The notes below the pieces were generated by a model that did not search any database, was not told where the DNA came from, and saw only the letters and a program-made list of their open reading frames with translations. Positions 50,839 to 61,276 of a stretch of DNA of 64,000 nucleotides are shown here, one piece after another. Every line of letters starts with the position of its first letter. The first letter of the stretch is position 1. Source of the DNA: Oegoconia quadripuncta (Eukaryota > Arthropoda > Insecta > Lepidoptera > Autostichidae); NCBI GenBank assembly GCA_949316235.1, contig OX438748.1, positions 5,087,001 to 5,151,000 on the forward strand. Reading direction: 5' to 3'. Position numbers and translations under genes: made by a program.

Positions 50839-52761
50839 TTAAATAAATAAAATTAATTGATATGTAACAAATCTTAAAAAAATCTAATTTAGATTAGAAA
50901 AATTTTTAGATTAGACAAAAATTATCATTCGATATCATTTGGAGTGTTCTGTAGGTACCAAGAATAGCAAAACGTAACAGTTGCTAATGGAATCAGCTTG
51001 ATCTCTATCCGTATGTGACAGGTATTAAATTAGTATTTTTGAAGGCTTCATAGATATATTTAAATACTACAATAATTAAGTTATTTAAATGTATTCACTT
51101 TTTACTTTGCACTATCCAAATATTTATTAAAAAGCTTCTTTAATTGACGTTGTCTGGAAGAAATTTGTACACTTCATCAACTATGTTAAATGTTCCTTGT
51201 ATTTCATTTTCGTGTGCAATAAAGAATTTAATAATAATAATGACTTCTGAAAGATAATAGTAGACCTACATATTATTATCTATAAAGTAATAATAAAACA
51301 AAATCCTACCATTCCCCATTGCACTGATGCACAGAAGTCTATAAGTGACACTTCATTTAGTTCCCATCACGCGCTCACCAATAATATTTACCGCAGAACA
51401 AATCACTCAGCCACGAAAATAAATGGATTCCATACAAAAAATTCATTCCCTACAATTAAAAAAAGCCAGTCGTTATTTAGATTTCCATAAATACTCGACG
51501 CACCACTACCGTTTTTTGAGATATATCTTCCTGGCGACTTTTTTCGGGGTTAGCGAAAGGTGCGGCGCTGACAAATTCGAATCGACAAGAGGTTTTTCAA
51601 CATTGATAAATGTGGTAGTAAATTAAATATATAAATCGTTACATCACAGTAATTACAGCTTATTGTATTTATAAGTTGACTTTAGCAGACAGTGTACATT
51701 GTTATGCCACGGATATATTGAAAATTATAAACTTTTCTTAGTTTAAAAGTACATACCTCAAAGTGATATAACTTAAAAAGAAGCCAGAAAATATACAGAT
51801 CCGAAAATAGTGGATTAGCTTATATTCGTTTATTTCATATTTACATTTTCACATCATTAGGATAGGATGTGATTCATCTGGCAACCGTCATAATGTCAAT
51901 AAATACAATCATGTCTATTCATGAAGTAATGTGAATATCTCAAAGAAATAATATAAAAATGTACCACTAATTACGTCAATCATTATTAATAGTTGTATGA
52001 GTAGAATGGTTAATGCTTTGTTCGTTTCGACAACTTATTCGATTCGATAATACCTTCCACCATCACCCCAGTGTTTTACCGCCGCACATTGTATTTATTT
52101 GGTTTTCAAATCCACGCTACAGTTTGTGTCAGCATAAATTGTCGGCCGGGACATTTCCGACAAATACGCTCTTTCATGCCACTAATGACGTTTTGTTCAC
52201 GACTGTACCAGATACGATAATTCTATTGGTTTGAAATAGAATCGTAACAAACCAATTTATGGATCTGCTATTTCTGGCATAAGTATAAATGAAATTGGTG
52301 AAAGTGATCTTTTGAGTATTGAGATATTTTGGAAAAATGTTATGTAATAGTTTGGCGACGAGTCGAGTCGTTTCGTTTTGTACAATCGAATGAACTGAAT
52401 CATGTGTCATCAACTGAGTCAATCATGAATCAATCCACTCAGCTGAGAATTATTTTGAAATAGTCAATATCTTCGTTTCTCCGATCACTTAGCATGTGCA
52501 GTTGGGACTCTTTGAATTTAAGAAAACTGCGTCAACGCTGGTCAGAGCTGTGCAATTTTGACCTTTGTTTTAAAAGAAGTAGTAAATTGGATTTCTAGTT
52601 AGATTTTAGATGGTACCGGCTTTTAGGTTTCGATCGATTCGGATGGTCAGGAAAATGAAGATTATTTTTTTCAAAAAATCCTATAACTAGGAGTAGCTAT
52701 ATACTCCGTTTAAAAAAAAACCTGAAATTAAAAGAAAATTGTGTTTTGAAGGGAGCGTCGG
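50839..52761. other. No gene recognised
   Basis: Long AT-rich stretch. A GTGCAATAAAGAATTTAATA segment at 51211-51230 is a likely LINE 3' end. The remaining short frames show no domain. Confidence 0.35.
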
Positions 52762-52897
52762 AGCCCAATGCGGGTTGGGGACTTCACATAAGTCCCCAAC
52801 TCGCATTGGGCTAGCGTGGTGGACTATGGCCCATACTCCCTCATATACGAGGGAAGGCCTATATTGCAGTGGGATGTTTACGGGCTGATGATGATGA
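52762..52897 (-). repeat. Family D repeat with a 23-bp foldback
   Basis: AGCCCAATGCGGGTTGGGGA with ACTT (52762-52784) pairs with the inverted copy at 52790-52812, 22 of 23 bases, across a 5-base CACAT loop. The rest, through GGACTATGGCCCATACTCCC to TTTACGGGCTGATGATGATG, is the body of family D on the minus strand. So the unit's end is present twice, head to head. Confidence 0.75.
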
Positions 52898-53237
52898 GTG
52901 TTAAGAAAATGTGAAGTTCATTATTTACAGAAGAATAAGTGAACTAAATATCACTGTGTAGTAACATTAAATAACAAATTACCAAGAAAATTTAGGTAAA
53001 TGAATTCGGTAATGTATAAGAATGTTAGAAAATTAGGCTTAAAATTGGTCATGATTCCATTTGTTTGAGTTGAATTGTAATCAAATTTCTTTGGTTGTAC
53101 TGTTTGTACCTGGCTGATTTTGATTTCTTTGGAAGTTTAGGTAGGCACTCATCCTGGAAATTAAAAACAATTTAAAAATACGATTTCGCACAATTTTTTT
53201 TCTCAATCTGGTAAATGAGCGACACTACGAAGTACAA

Positions 53238-53667
53238 TTAGGTGCTTACCTCTGAAATTTTGTATGAACAATTTAATTAAGACTGTTTTCTCCAATACAA
53301 ACATTTTTGTTTTTTTTTTGGGAACGGCAAATCCAAATTTGTCTAAACTTTGTGTGTATTATCGGATAACATTAAGTTAAGTAGGTATAGACAGCGTTAA
53401 TTTTTAACAGTAACCGTTTTAAAAATTAAAAGTTTCAGCGATTCTAAGAAATTATTATGGGAAGCACGTGAAAAGAGCTCTGTTCAAATTTTTTTTACTA
53501 TGTGATTTAGCCCAGAAATTAAAAAATATTTCATGTGAAACCTTGAAATAAAATTCCATTTTCCAAATAAAAAACAAATTTGGATATAATTGCATTGAAA
53601 ATCGCAGGAATTGGTACATATGATTAACGAAGAAAAAAAACTCCAATTTCATAGGTAAAGACCCAAT
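53238..53667 (-). mobile_element. TIR element family P
   Basis: Left TIR ATTAGGTGCTTACCTCTGAAATT-like (53238-53260) and right TIR, minus reading, ATTGGGTCTTTACCTATGAAATT-like (53645-53667) match at about 18 of 23 positions. The interior aligns with 14125-14485 in reverse. Non-coding, about 430 bp. Likely a Tc1/mariner-like MITE, but target duplication is not clear. Confidence 0.5.
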
Positions 53668-53689
53668 AATACAAATATACTTTATTGCA

Positions 53690-54135
53690 CAAAAATTGGG
53701 GGTCCTGCCCACGCTGCATCTTCTGGTGAATGGTCGCCACTCGAAAACCTTTCCGGCCCAGCGGCCGTCGGTTCTACGAGCAATGTGTACCGTTCACTGC
53801 CACTTAAGTTTGGCAATTCTTCGGGCTATATCGGTCTCCTTGGTTCTCCTGCAGATCTGCTCATTTCTGATTCAATCACGCAGGGAGATTCCGAGCATAG
53901 CTCTCTCCATTGTCCTTTGGGTAACCTTGAGCCTTCTTATGAGGCCCATAGTGCGCGACCACGTTTCAGTTCCATATGTCATGACTAGCAACACACACTG
54001 ATCAAGACTTTCGTTTTGAGACATTGCGGTATTTGGGACGAGAAGATGTTTCGTAGCTTCCCAAACGCTGCCCAGCTGATTTGGATTCGACGATTGACCA
54101 GAAGTCAAAAAAACTCGTACATAGTCATGCACCTA
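53690..54135 (-). pseudogene. RTE-type reverse transcriptase C-terminus
   Basis: Minus-strand frames, with a shift, read LGSVWEATKHLLVPNTAMSQ near 54055, ESLDQCVLLVMTYGTETWSR, TMGLIRRLKVTQRTMERAML, GISLRD, then after a stop/shift IRNEQICRRTKETDIARRIA, KLKWQWTVHIARR and DGRWAGKVFEWRP. This is the conserved C-terminal half of the lepidopteran RTE family. The usual final stub ('DDLIKVAG...') is replaced by an ACTTTATTGCACAAA tract, so the 3' end is lost or rearranged. The longest RTE fragment in the window. Confidence 0.75.
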
Positions 54136-54429
54136 CATATAAATTCATAAGTAAAATTGTCCCATCCTCTTGCACTGGAGTATTTTTGTTACACGTTAAT
54201 TCAAATCTATTCACATTTTATGAAATTAGGGTAAAACCGGAAGGTCAGGAGCTCACAAAAGATTAATGACAGAACAAGTGTCATATAAAATGAGCTCGGT
54301 TCTCAAGATCGTACATTACAACCACCCCGCATTACATTCAATGCGCTATTCATCAATATTCAAGAAATTCCACTTTCTACTAACTAGTTCAACTATTCAC
54401 GTATGCACATAAATCGTAACAAAGATTCG

Positions 54430-54560
54430 CGATGCCATTATCCGCGAATTCTCACAATGCCCAGGGATCGAACCCGGGACATTAATTATAAATTCTGAAC
54501 GCGGACTTATGATCTATCGCGTATTGTCCGGCAAAGGTCACCGCTTGACCCGTGAGAACT
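54430..54560 (-). repeat. tRNA-like SINE fragment
   Basis: Minus strand has GTCCCGGGTTCGATCCCTGG, a good B box, and upstream a GGACAATACGCGATAGATCA segment in place of a clean A box. The cloverleaf does not close, so it is a tRNA-derived repeat rather than a tRNA gene. Confidence 0.4.
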
Positions 54561-55379
54561 GGCCAGTCGGTCGTGAAAAAAGTAAAAATAATGATTCGAT
54601 ATTTAAAATCGCGCGACCCTAAAATTTGAATATCCCCTTGTAAGTGGGAATGGATCCGTTAAGAAAACAGTGTATTGTACGCGTCCGGCGGCTTTTGTGT
54701 GCGAATAATTTATTCTGTCGCATGTACGGCGAGCACCGCGCTGTAGTGTCATCGTATTATTATTCAAATTCGGAAGCAGGTGTTGTGTGGACACAAACAG
54801 AACTGACCTTTGGACTGATAACATCAGACTGACCGCTAAATTTGAAACTTTGCAACATGTTTTCATGAAAAAAATACAAAAGTTGATTCTCTAGATATTT
54901 TTTTAATTTACAACATGTAGCCGAGGATGAATCACACGATTACAGTAAAAGCCCCTATACACCCTAGAATTAGAATTCGTAATTATTTATTTGCCAGAAA
55001 ACAGTTTTTAAGGTTCTGCATATACCAATTTGCATGCAGATATGCAAAATTTTGTGACATTTTACATAACATTCCTCCTCATTCTGTAGCCCAGAAACAC
55101 TTTGCTTACTGCCATAAAATCTATCTAAGAACCTGCTCTGAAATCTTAAAAACCTTTTTTCTGAAAGAAATGCAAACCGCAACGAAATCTGTCCAGTATT
55201 TTTCGAGAAAAATGGTAACAGACATTTACGCAGATACATACAAACAATCTCTAACCCCAAATGCATATATACCGCGTCCGTTCCGTTCTCTCTGTCCGTA
55301 AAAACCACAGTCTCGGATATAGTCCAGTAAGGATACACTTATAACTTCTTATAATCTTGAAGGCCGTCATTTTGTGCAC
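54561..55379. other. Unrecognised region with overlapping open frames
   Basis: A 124-codon frame with an ATG at 54927 (plus, to 55301) overlaps a 122-codon frame on the minus strand (54970-55338). Both contain cysteines and basic residues but no motif I recognise. The double-strand openness suggests unusual composition rather than two genes. I cannot decide whether either is real. Confidence 0.25.
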
Positions 55380-55990
55380 ATTGATAGAGTACCTGTCAGT
55401 GATAGAATGAAAATGTCTTCTAACAAATCGGTAGCTTCATTTAGATATACCTAGTATAGGTATTTAGTAATAAATCATATACTATATGATTAAAATTACC
55501 TTTCTTTTCTATATGAGAGGGCGGCAAACGAGCATGCGGGTCACCTGATGGAAAGCAATCACCGCCGCCCATGGACGCCCGCAACACCAAAAGGGTCACA
55601 GATGCGTTGCCGGCCTTTGAGGAAGGTGGGTGGGTGGGTAAGGCGTATATAGGTACTTAGAAATCCTGAAAAAGTTTTCAAAAAAATCGATTAATATCTT
55701 CTTTATATTTATGAAAAATTTCACCGAGGGCAAATATCGCGACTCTTAAACTAGTAGCCTTTGATTAATTGAAAAGAAAAATATTTTAGGATATCTTTAG
55801 CATCTGCTACAACGCGATGAAGTGCACAGTGAAAACTTTAATTTAATATTGTAGATTTTATAACTAAATACCTGTACTATACCTAAAGCAAACTACAGAA
55901 TTGTTAGAAAACATTTTTATGCTATTACCTATTGATACTCTATCCTTCGACAATACATCAGGAACTTTAAGATTATAGGAAATTAAGTAC
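55380..55990 (+). repeat. Dispersed repeat family R, interrupted copy
   Basis: TTGATAGAGTACCTGTCAGT at the start, TTTCACCGAGGGCAAATATC in the middle and ACATCAGGAACTTTAAGATT near the end match 42430-42825 in the same order. Between the first and second landmark, about 55490-55720 holds the CR1/Zenon tail and extra sequence absent from the other copy. Confidence 0.6.
55502..55625 (-). mobile_element. CR1/Zenon 3' tail insertion
   Basis: ATATGAGAGGGCGGCAAACG, then AGCATGCGGGTCACCTGATG and GCGTTGCCGGCCTTTGAGGA. A 5'-truncated CR1/Zenon copy of about 120 bp inserted into repeat family R. Confidence 0.75.
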
Positions 55991-56849
55991 ACCACAAAAA
56001 ATGTGTATTTTCACTTGACTAAGAGGAGAATGCAAGCCAATAATCCACAGAATTGCCAAAAAAGTATAATAAAATACATAAAGTAATTACATTTTATTAC
56101 TTATACGAGTATAGCTTATACTTCAGTAGGTATTCCATGTAAATCTCAGTTATCACTTTCCTTCACCTTGCCCCCGTCCGTCGCCGGTCATAACCGCAGT
56201 TTCCCCGAAAAAGGGAAATTCGCCCCATAAAGCGCGGTCATCAATCAATATGGCGGATTACACGGCCGAGATCGGGAGATTTCCACTTTAATCATTATAC
56301 CCTTGAAGATGGGAGGTTTGGGTGATTTACACATCGAAATAACGGTAGAGAATTTTTGTTGAATTTACCAGGCAAAGACTCTTTTATTTGATGGTGTATT
56401 TTTGAAGACTATAGATAAGTGTCTGGAAAGGACTCGGCATCAACATCAACGGCGAGTGCATCACAAACTTTTTGCGTAGGGTTGGGGCTCTTTTTGCGTA
56501 GGAGATAAAAAAATCAAGATATAGAAGATATAGCAATTCCAAAAATTCTTGTTGCTGGCCTATCTTAAAAAACGGTAATAGACGTACAAGATTCAAAATT
56601 CGACGTGTATGACATACGAGTGGAGACTCCGCGTCCATACACGTCTTTTTGCTCGATCTCAAAACAAGAGGCAGTGAACTGAATTGGATCTGGCGGCATA
56701 TTTGAAGAAACCATTTATTGGATCGCGTGTGAGGAGCGTTCGGCAATAAAATTTTACGAGCCATGGTCCAAGGGTGGCGGAATCAGTCAGAATGCGTACT
56801 GTTTCCATTAGTATCTTTTAGAGATTGTTAAACGTCTCATACCTTTTTG
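55991..56849. other. No gene recognised
   Basis: AT-rich with a GC-richer patch near 56160-56280. A 126-codon minus-strand frame (56384-56764) is basic and has no recognisable domain. Confidence 0.3.
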
Positions 56850-56920
56850 ACCACCTCCGTGGCTCAAAGTAAATCAACATAGGGTTTATGAATCGGAGGT
56901 CGAAGGTTCGATTTATAGAG
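56850..56920 (+). mobile_element. SINE family A head only
   Basis: CCACCTCCGTGGCTCAAAGT and CGGAGGTCGAAGGTTCGATT carry the A and B boxes of SINE A, then the match ends. This reciprocal fragment (5' only) contrasts with the many 3'-only copies. Confidence 0.5.
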
Positions 56921-57035
56921 TTATGTACTTGCAAATAAATTATCATTCATAAAGAAAAAATACGATCGCATTGCGAACTTCCGCCTTCATTGAAGTCGCA
57001 ACTAAGGATTTAGTAGACTATATAAATAAATAAAT

Positions 57036-57298
57036 ATCTTTGCACATACACAGATCTACATCTAGTTCCACACTAAGCAAAAAGGCTTGTATTATGGATA
57101 CCAGATGGTTGATAAACTACACAAAAATATATTTTTTTGGAAATAAATACATACAACTCGTATATAAATGAAAAACATCCATAACTCGGGAACAGATGTC
57201 TGTATTCATCATCCAAACATATGCCCCTAGCGGGATTCGAACCCGCGACCTTTTGGTATAGCAGTTTGAGAGACCACTACACTAAACAGGGCGTCGTA
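57036..57298 (-). mobile_element. SINE family B
   Basis: Minus strand: TTTAGTGTAGTGGTCTCTCA, then GGGTTCGAATCCCGCTAGGG, then the body to AACTAGATGTAGATCTGTGT. Complete, with an altered segment between the two boxes. Confidence 0.75.
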
Positions 57299-57654
57299 TG
57301 TCTATTTATATGTCCAGATATTCCAAAGCAATCCCCGAGTTAAACAGAATCGAGCAAACAATGGACACGGGCGATCGCTTGCAAATCGGATCAGTAAAGG
57401 GTTAGCGGGTATCCTATAAGCCGGCCGCCTATCTGTGCGGTGAAATATGTCCCGCTCACGCCCAGGGGCTTACGGTTAACCCTGTCGTGGTTGCAGGAGG
57501 GTTTATGGCGATTTTTGGCACTCGAGGAGTAGTTCCGTTTTATGTGAGATATTAACATGTTATTAGAGTCTGACGGATGATGTCCAGACTTGTACAACTG
57601 CAACTAGGTTACTTGCTTAGATTTTTGGGTGATGGGTGATAGTGAAATTTGATT
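57299..57654. other. No gene recognised
   Basis: Moderate GC. A 70-codon minus frame (57391-57603) has no domain. ACTCGAGGAGTAGTTCCGTT and similar tracts suggest old LINE sequence but I cannot place it. Confidence 0.3.
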
Positions 57655-57655
57655 G

Positions 57656-57944
57656 GAAGTGGCTCAATGTAAACAACATTGGTTTTACGATTCGGAGGTC
57701 GCGGGTTCGATCGCCAGCGGGGTACACGTTTAAGTACTCGGTTTGGTTAATGTTGGGGCATTTTAATTGTCCGCCTGGCTAGCTACCACCATCTTATCTA
57801 AATCTGCCGCCAAACAGCAATGTTAATAGCATTGTTGTGTTCCGGTTGTCAGAGATACGATAGCCAGTCCTCCAAATGTGTTGGGGTTTCCGGGTCCATA
57901 CGCTTCCACCTTCGACCTCATCTTCACTTAACATCAGGTTTTTC
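57656..57944 (+). mobile_element. SINE family A, lacking the extreme 3' end
   Basis: AGTGGCTCAATGTAAACAAC and GGTCGCGGGTTCGATCGCCA (B box) start it. The body carries GTCCGCCTGGCTAGCTACCA and CCGCCAAACAGCAATGTTAA and runs to CTTCACTTAACATCAGG, where it breaks into repeat family J. Confidence 0.75.
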
Positions 57945-58150
57945 GAGACGTATATCGATTTATATAGCCTCCTGTAGCCTAAACGGCTCGATCGATTTTA
58001 AAGTGCAAGGTGTCGTTCGATTCGTCTTGATCTGTAGATTGTTATAGGATACATTTTATGCTAGAAAATCCAACATGGCGCCTGGAAAATACAAAATATG
58101 CTGTCGGGTTTTTTGGTTTTTAAATACTTAAATAGTTGTTAAATTAAATT
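57945..58150 (+). repeat. Dispersed repeat family J
   Basis: CTCCTGTAGCCTAAACGGCT, TTTTAAAGTGCAAGGTGTCG, TTCGTCTTGATCTGTAGATT and AAATATGCTGTCGGGTTTTT. Joined directly to the broken end of SINE A. Confidence 0.5.
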
Positions 58151-58854
58151 TTCTCTGAACTGTATGGGAACCTAAGTCCTATTTATTACCCAACTGTCCA
58201 AGGGAGAAGGGTAATGTTTTCTACCTAATTAGTTCCTAATCTGACCCTCGCCATCTAGCAAAGCAACCCTGCGAGTAATAATAATAAATAAAACGTTTAT
58301 TTTGAGTTTTTTTTACAGAGTTACATTATTTCACACACTTCTACCAAACTATAAATAGTTTATGTGCAGAAAATATACTCCCTTGATTTTAATACTCTTA
58401 CGATGTAACTGTAACATATTATTTAAACTTTTATGAATTTCACAGTATTACGAGTATGCATGTTAAATGGAACATAAACATTATGTGCTTCGTTTCATAT
58501 ATATTTACAAGCAAGTGTTGTATACCATTGTTGAAGTTTTGGAACACAGTGTCGTTCAAATCGGTAGGTTTCCTTACCTTGAAGGAATAGCTCAAGAAGT
58601 AAAAGAAATAATACGAATATTACACATGTTCACAAACATTATAGTTGTTGAATTGGACCTAAATGTTTTTAAAAGATATCGAACGTGGTAAATAATGCTG
58701 GAAGTATTAGTGAGTATTACAAGTAGGTATTATGGAGATATAGTGTCCCCTGGTGAAACCCTTACTGGACGCTGCCGATGGCGAATCCAGCCACACAATC
58801 TAATAGGTATCCTATTACGGAGATGGCTTTTATTTATGAAAATTCGTGATAATT
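58151..58854. other. No gene recognised
   Basis: AT-rich; the two short plus-strand frames at 58467-58928 show no domain. The second overlaps family M. Confidence 0.3.
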
Positions 58855-59215
58855 CTATGAAAATTAATATACACAACGTCACGAGCCTTATCCCAAATGG
58901 GTTGTTGACATCACATGGGTATTCCTAACATTAAAAGTTCAATACTTGAAACAATTTCCACGGTTCACCTTACGAAGTGTACAGAAATGCACACGTGACA
59001 AGCCCGTCACCGTTAAAACATACAAATCTATTGATGTTTTTTGGTGGAAACCCTATTTTTTATTTTTTAATGAGAGGGCGGCAAACGAGCATGCGGGTCA
59101 CCTGATGGAAAGCAATCGCCGCCGCCCATGGACACCCGCAACACCAAACAACCTTTTACGATACCCACGGGAATACATGGATTGGTTCTGTTCTTTTTAG
59201 GTTCTTTTTACAATG
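58855..59215 (+). repeat. Family M copy split by a CR1/Zenon tail
   Basis: CAACGTCACGAGCCTTATCC then CAAATGGG gives the TIR side. CACCGTTAAAACATACAAAT and ACCCACGGGAATACATGGAT give the interior. Between them, 59053-59149 holds a CR1/Zenon tail (GAGAGGGCGGCAAACGAGCA), which is the younger insertion. Confidence 0.6.
59053..59149 (-). mobile_element. CR1/Zenon 3' tail insertion
   Basis: TTTAATGAGAGGGCGGCAAA to CCATGGACACCCGCAACACC. Very short 5'-truncated copy, inserted in family M. Confidence 0.75.
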
Positions 59216-59344
59216 AGCGTACTTATCACAAAAACCTTAAACAAGCCTTTCACAAGTATATTAAGAGTATTTCGCATTAAGAGTTTTATGACAAAGACCC
59301 AGAGCATGACTCGCCTTTGAATTGACCGTTTTTGAAATTCTGAC

Positions 59345-59445
59345 CTGATAGGTTTCCCTGGAAGAAATCGCTGTCAGCTATAAGGTCGCCTAATTGATAG
59401 TTTCTATAAGATATTTAATTTTGTACTGTATAATATACTTTTGTT
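59345..59445 (+). mobile_element. CR1-like LINE 3' UTR
   Basis: GGTTTCCCTGGAAGAAATCG, then CTATAAGGTCGCCTAATTGA. Same 3' UTR block as at 18837-18980, more diverged. Confidence 0.5.
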
Positions 59446-59524
59446 TAACGCCAGTTTATTTCCCAGCGAGTTAACAAGTTGAAGTGGATATTTTATTTAA
59501 CAAATTTAGGTAAGTACCTAAGAT

Positions 59525-59660
59525 CAGCCACAGGACGTCCACTGCTGACCTACCCCATAGATTTCCAGAGCGACGAGTTGGAAGCAGCCCGCAGCCACCG
59601 ACTTCCCACGAAATCAAGGCATCCGTCCTTGTGGGAGGACATTCCACGCAGCGCTTGTAC
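59525..59660 (-). pseudogene. RTE-type LINE ORF2 3' end
   Basis: Minus-strand frame reads HKDGCLDFVGSRWLRAASNS, then SLWKSMG, with the upstream RSVG-type codons shifted. Same family as 18387-18530. Confidence 0.65.
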
Positions 59661-60194
59661 GTGTGAACACTTTAAAAAAATACGACCTATTTTTAATAAA
59701 GCCAATGCCACACTATCGTGTCCGAAAAAGCCCGATGTCCAAGAAATTTTAGAGTGCAATTTTATTTATAGCAAAATTATACGTTCTCCGTGAGAAACGC
59801 GGCTCTCTTCCGCAAAGGGGATAGAATGGGGATAAAAATGTACCAGCGGACAAAGATTGCCAGGCAGGAGATTATATTTGTAGATTTGGATAAGCCTCAA
59901 ATGCCGCAATAGTGCGGTTGGTAGCCGATGTTATCTATAAATTGAAATGTGTGTGTGAATGATTATATCCCTTAAAAAGTATGCCTAATATTTGAAAGCA
60001 GTTTTTCATAATTTCAAGTCCTTGGACTCAGAAATTTCGGATACTTACATAATATATAATAGAGTATTGATTTTGATGAAAACTATAACATTGCGTCATT
60101 GAATTTTTTTAAAGATCAATATTCTTAGCCGGGAATCGAACCCCGTGATTTAGAAAAACAACACACTGTATACTAGTAAATTATGAACGAACAA
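59661..60194. other. No gene recognised
   Basis: AT-rich. CCGGGAATCGAACCCCGTGA at 60129-60148 is a B-box-like complement without a usable tRNA fold. Family M start-like sequence follows at 60195-60235. Confidence 0.3.
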
Positions 60195-60236
60195 TTTACA
60201 ACGGATGTTTTTTGACGGAAAGTCCCATAGTCGCCT

Positions 60237-60549
60237 TTTTTTTATGCAGAACGGGATGGTACTTGACCTCAATCACACCTGATGTAAAGTGAAGATGAGG
60301 TCGAAGGTGGGAGCATACTGACCCGGAAACCCCAACACGTTTGGGGAACTGGTTATCTTATTTCTGGCAACCGGAACACAACATTTGGCGGCAGACTTAG
60401 ATAAGATGGTGGTAGCTAGCCAGGCGGACATTTAATATGCCCTACCACCAACAAAACCGAGTACTTAAACATGTACCCCGCTGGTGATCGAACCCGCGAC
60501 CTCCGAATCGTAAACCAATGTTGTTTACATTGAGCCACGGAGGCGGTTA
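60237..60549 (-). mobile_element. SINE family A, complete reference copy
   Basis: About 313 bp on the minus strand. A-box region CCTCCGTGGCTCAATGTAAA, B-box region GGTCGCGGGTTCGATCACCA, and body with CATGTTTAAGTACTCGGTTT, TGTCCGCCTGGCTAGCTACC and ATCTTATCTAAGTCTGCCGC. The 3' end has CAGGTGTGATTGAGGTCAAG and an A-rich tail. The RNA polymerase III boxes are in the right order and about 45 bp apart, as in tRNA-derived SINEs. It relies on a LINE for movement; which partner is unknown. Confidence 0.85.
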
Positions 60550-61042
60550 AAATATATGTCACTCAAAAAAGAGTGAGCATAGGTTATTTGGCGCATAAAT
60601 TCTAGTCTACTACATTTGTGATAATATATGTTCACATAAAATATGTAATGTAAGTCAAGATGTATGGAGGGTTGCTTCCTTTTGTAAATATTAATCTCGT
60701 AAATTTTGTGTCAATACCCTCCCCCACCCGTCTTCAGCCTCCCTCCGCTATGATGGATAGGGGTACGGTATTGACGTAATATTTGCACTAAAATACAGTA
60801 AAAATACCTCATTTTATTAAAGGTTAACGTATTCATGGCTCTATATCGAAGGGCCAATGTAAAGTCAACATCATATTTCCACCAAACAATTTTATCAGCT
60901 GTTTAAGAGACTTTATACCACATGGCATTCGACAACGTTTAAAGTTCAAATATTTCGAAATTAATAGACCGATTGTAATGAAACTTTATATGTCTAAGCA
61001 GACATAAACATTTTCTAAATATCGAATTTAAAACAATATACT
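60550..61042. other. No gene recognised
   Basis: AT-rich, with a C-rich tract (CCCTCCCCCACCCG, 60717-60730). No coding sequence recognised. Confidence 0.35.
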
Positions 61043-61276
61043 TTTTTTTATATGAGAGGGCGGCAAACGAGCATGCGGGTCACCTGATGGAAAGCAATCA
61101 CCGCCGCCCATGGACACCCGCAACACCAAAAGGGTCACAGATGTGTTGCCGGCCTTTGAGGAAGGTGTAGGCTCGTTTCTTGAAGGTTCCAATGTCGTAC
61201 TCGTTCGGGAATATCGCTGCCTGAAGTCCGTTCCACAGGGTGGTCGTACGTGGTAAGAAGTTTCTTGAGAAACGTA
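61043..61276 (-). pseudogene. CR1/Zenon RT C-terminus and 3' tail
   Basis: ATATGAGAGGGCGGCAAACG tail, then minus-strand codons [20 protein letters not shown] preceded by [20 protein letters not shown]. 5' truncated at CTGTACGTTTCTCAAGAAAC. One change (G-L-Q-A for G-L-P-A) relative to the 45195-45775 copy. Confidence 0.75.

Noticed and set aside
54927..55338. Overlapping frames of 124 (plus) and 122 (minus) codons, possibly a novel gene.
   Set aside because: Both strands are equally open, no domain is visible on either and no promoter or splice context was found. Left as undecided sequence.
56384..56764. A 126-codon minus-strand frame that could be a small gene.
   Set aside because: No domain, no signal peptide, no repeat relation and no second copy to show conservation.
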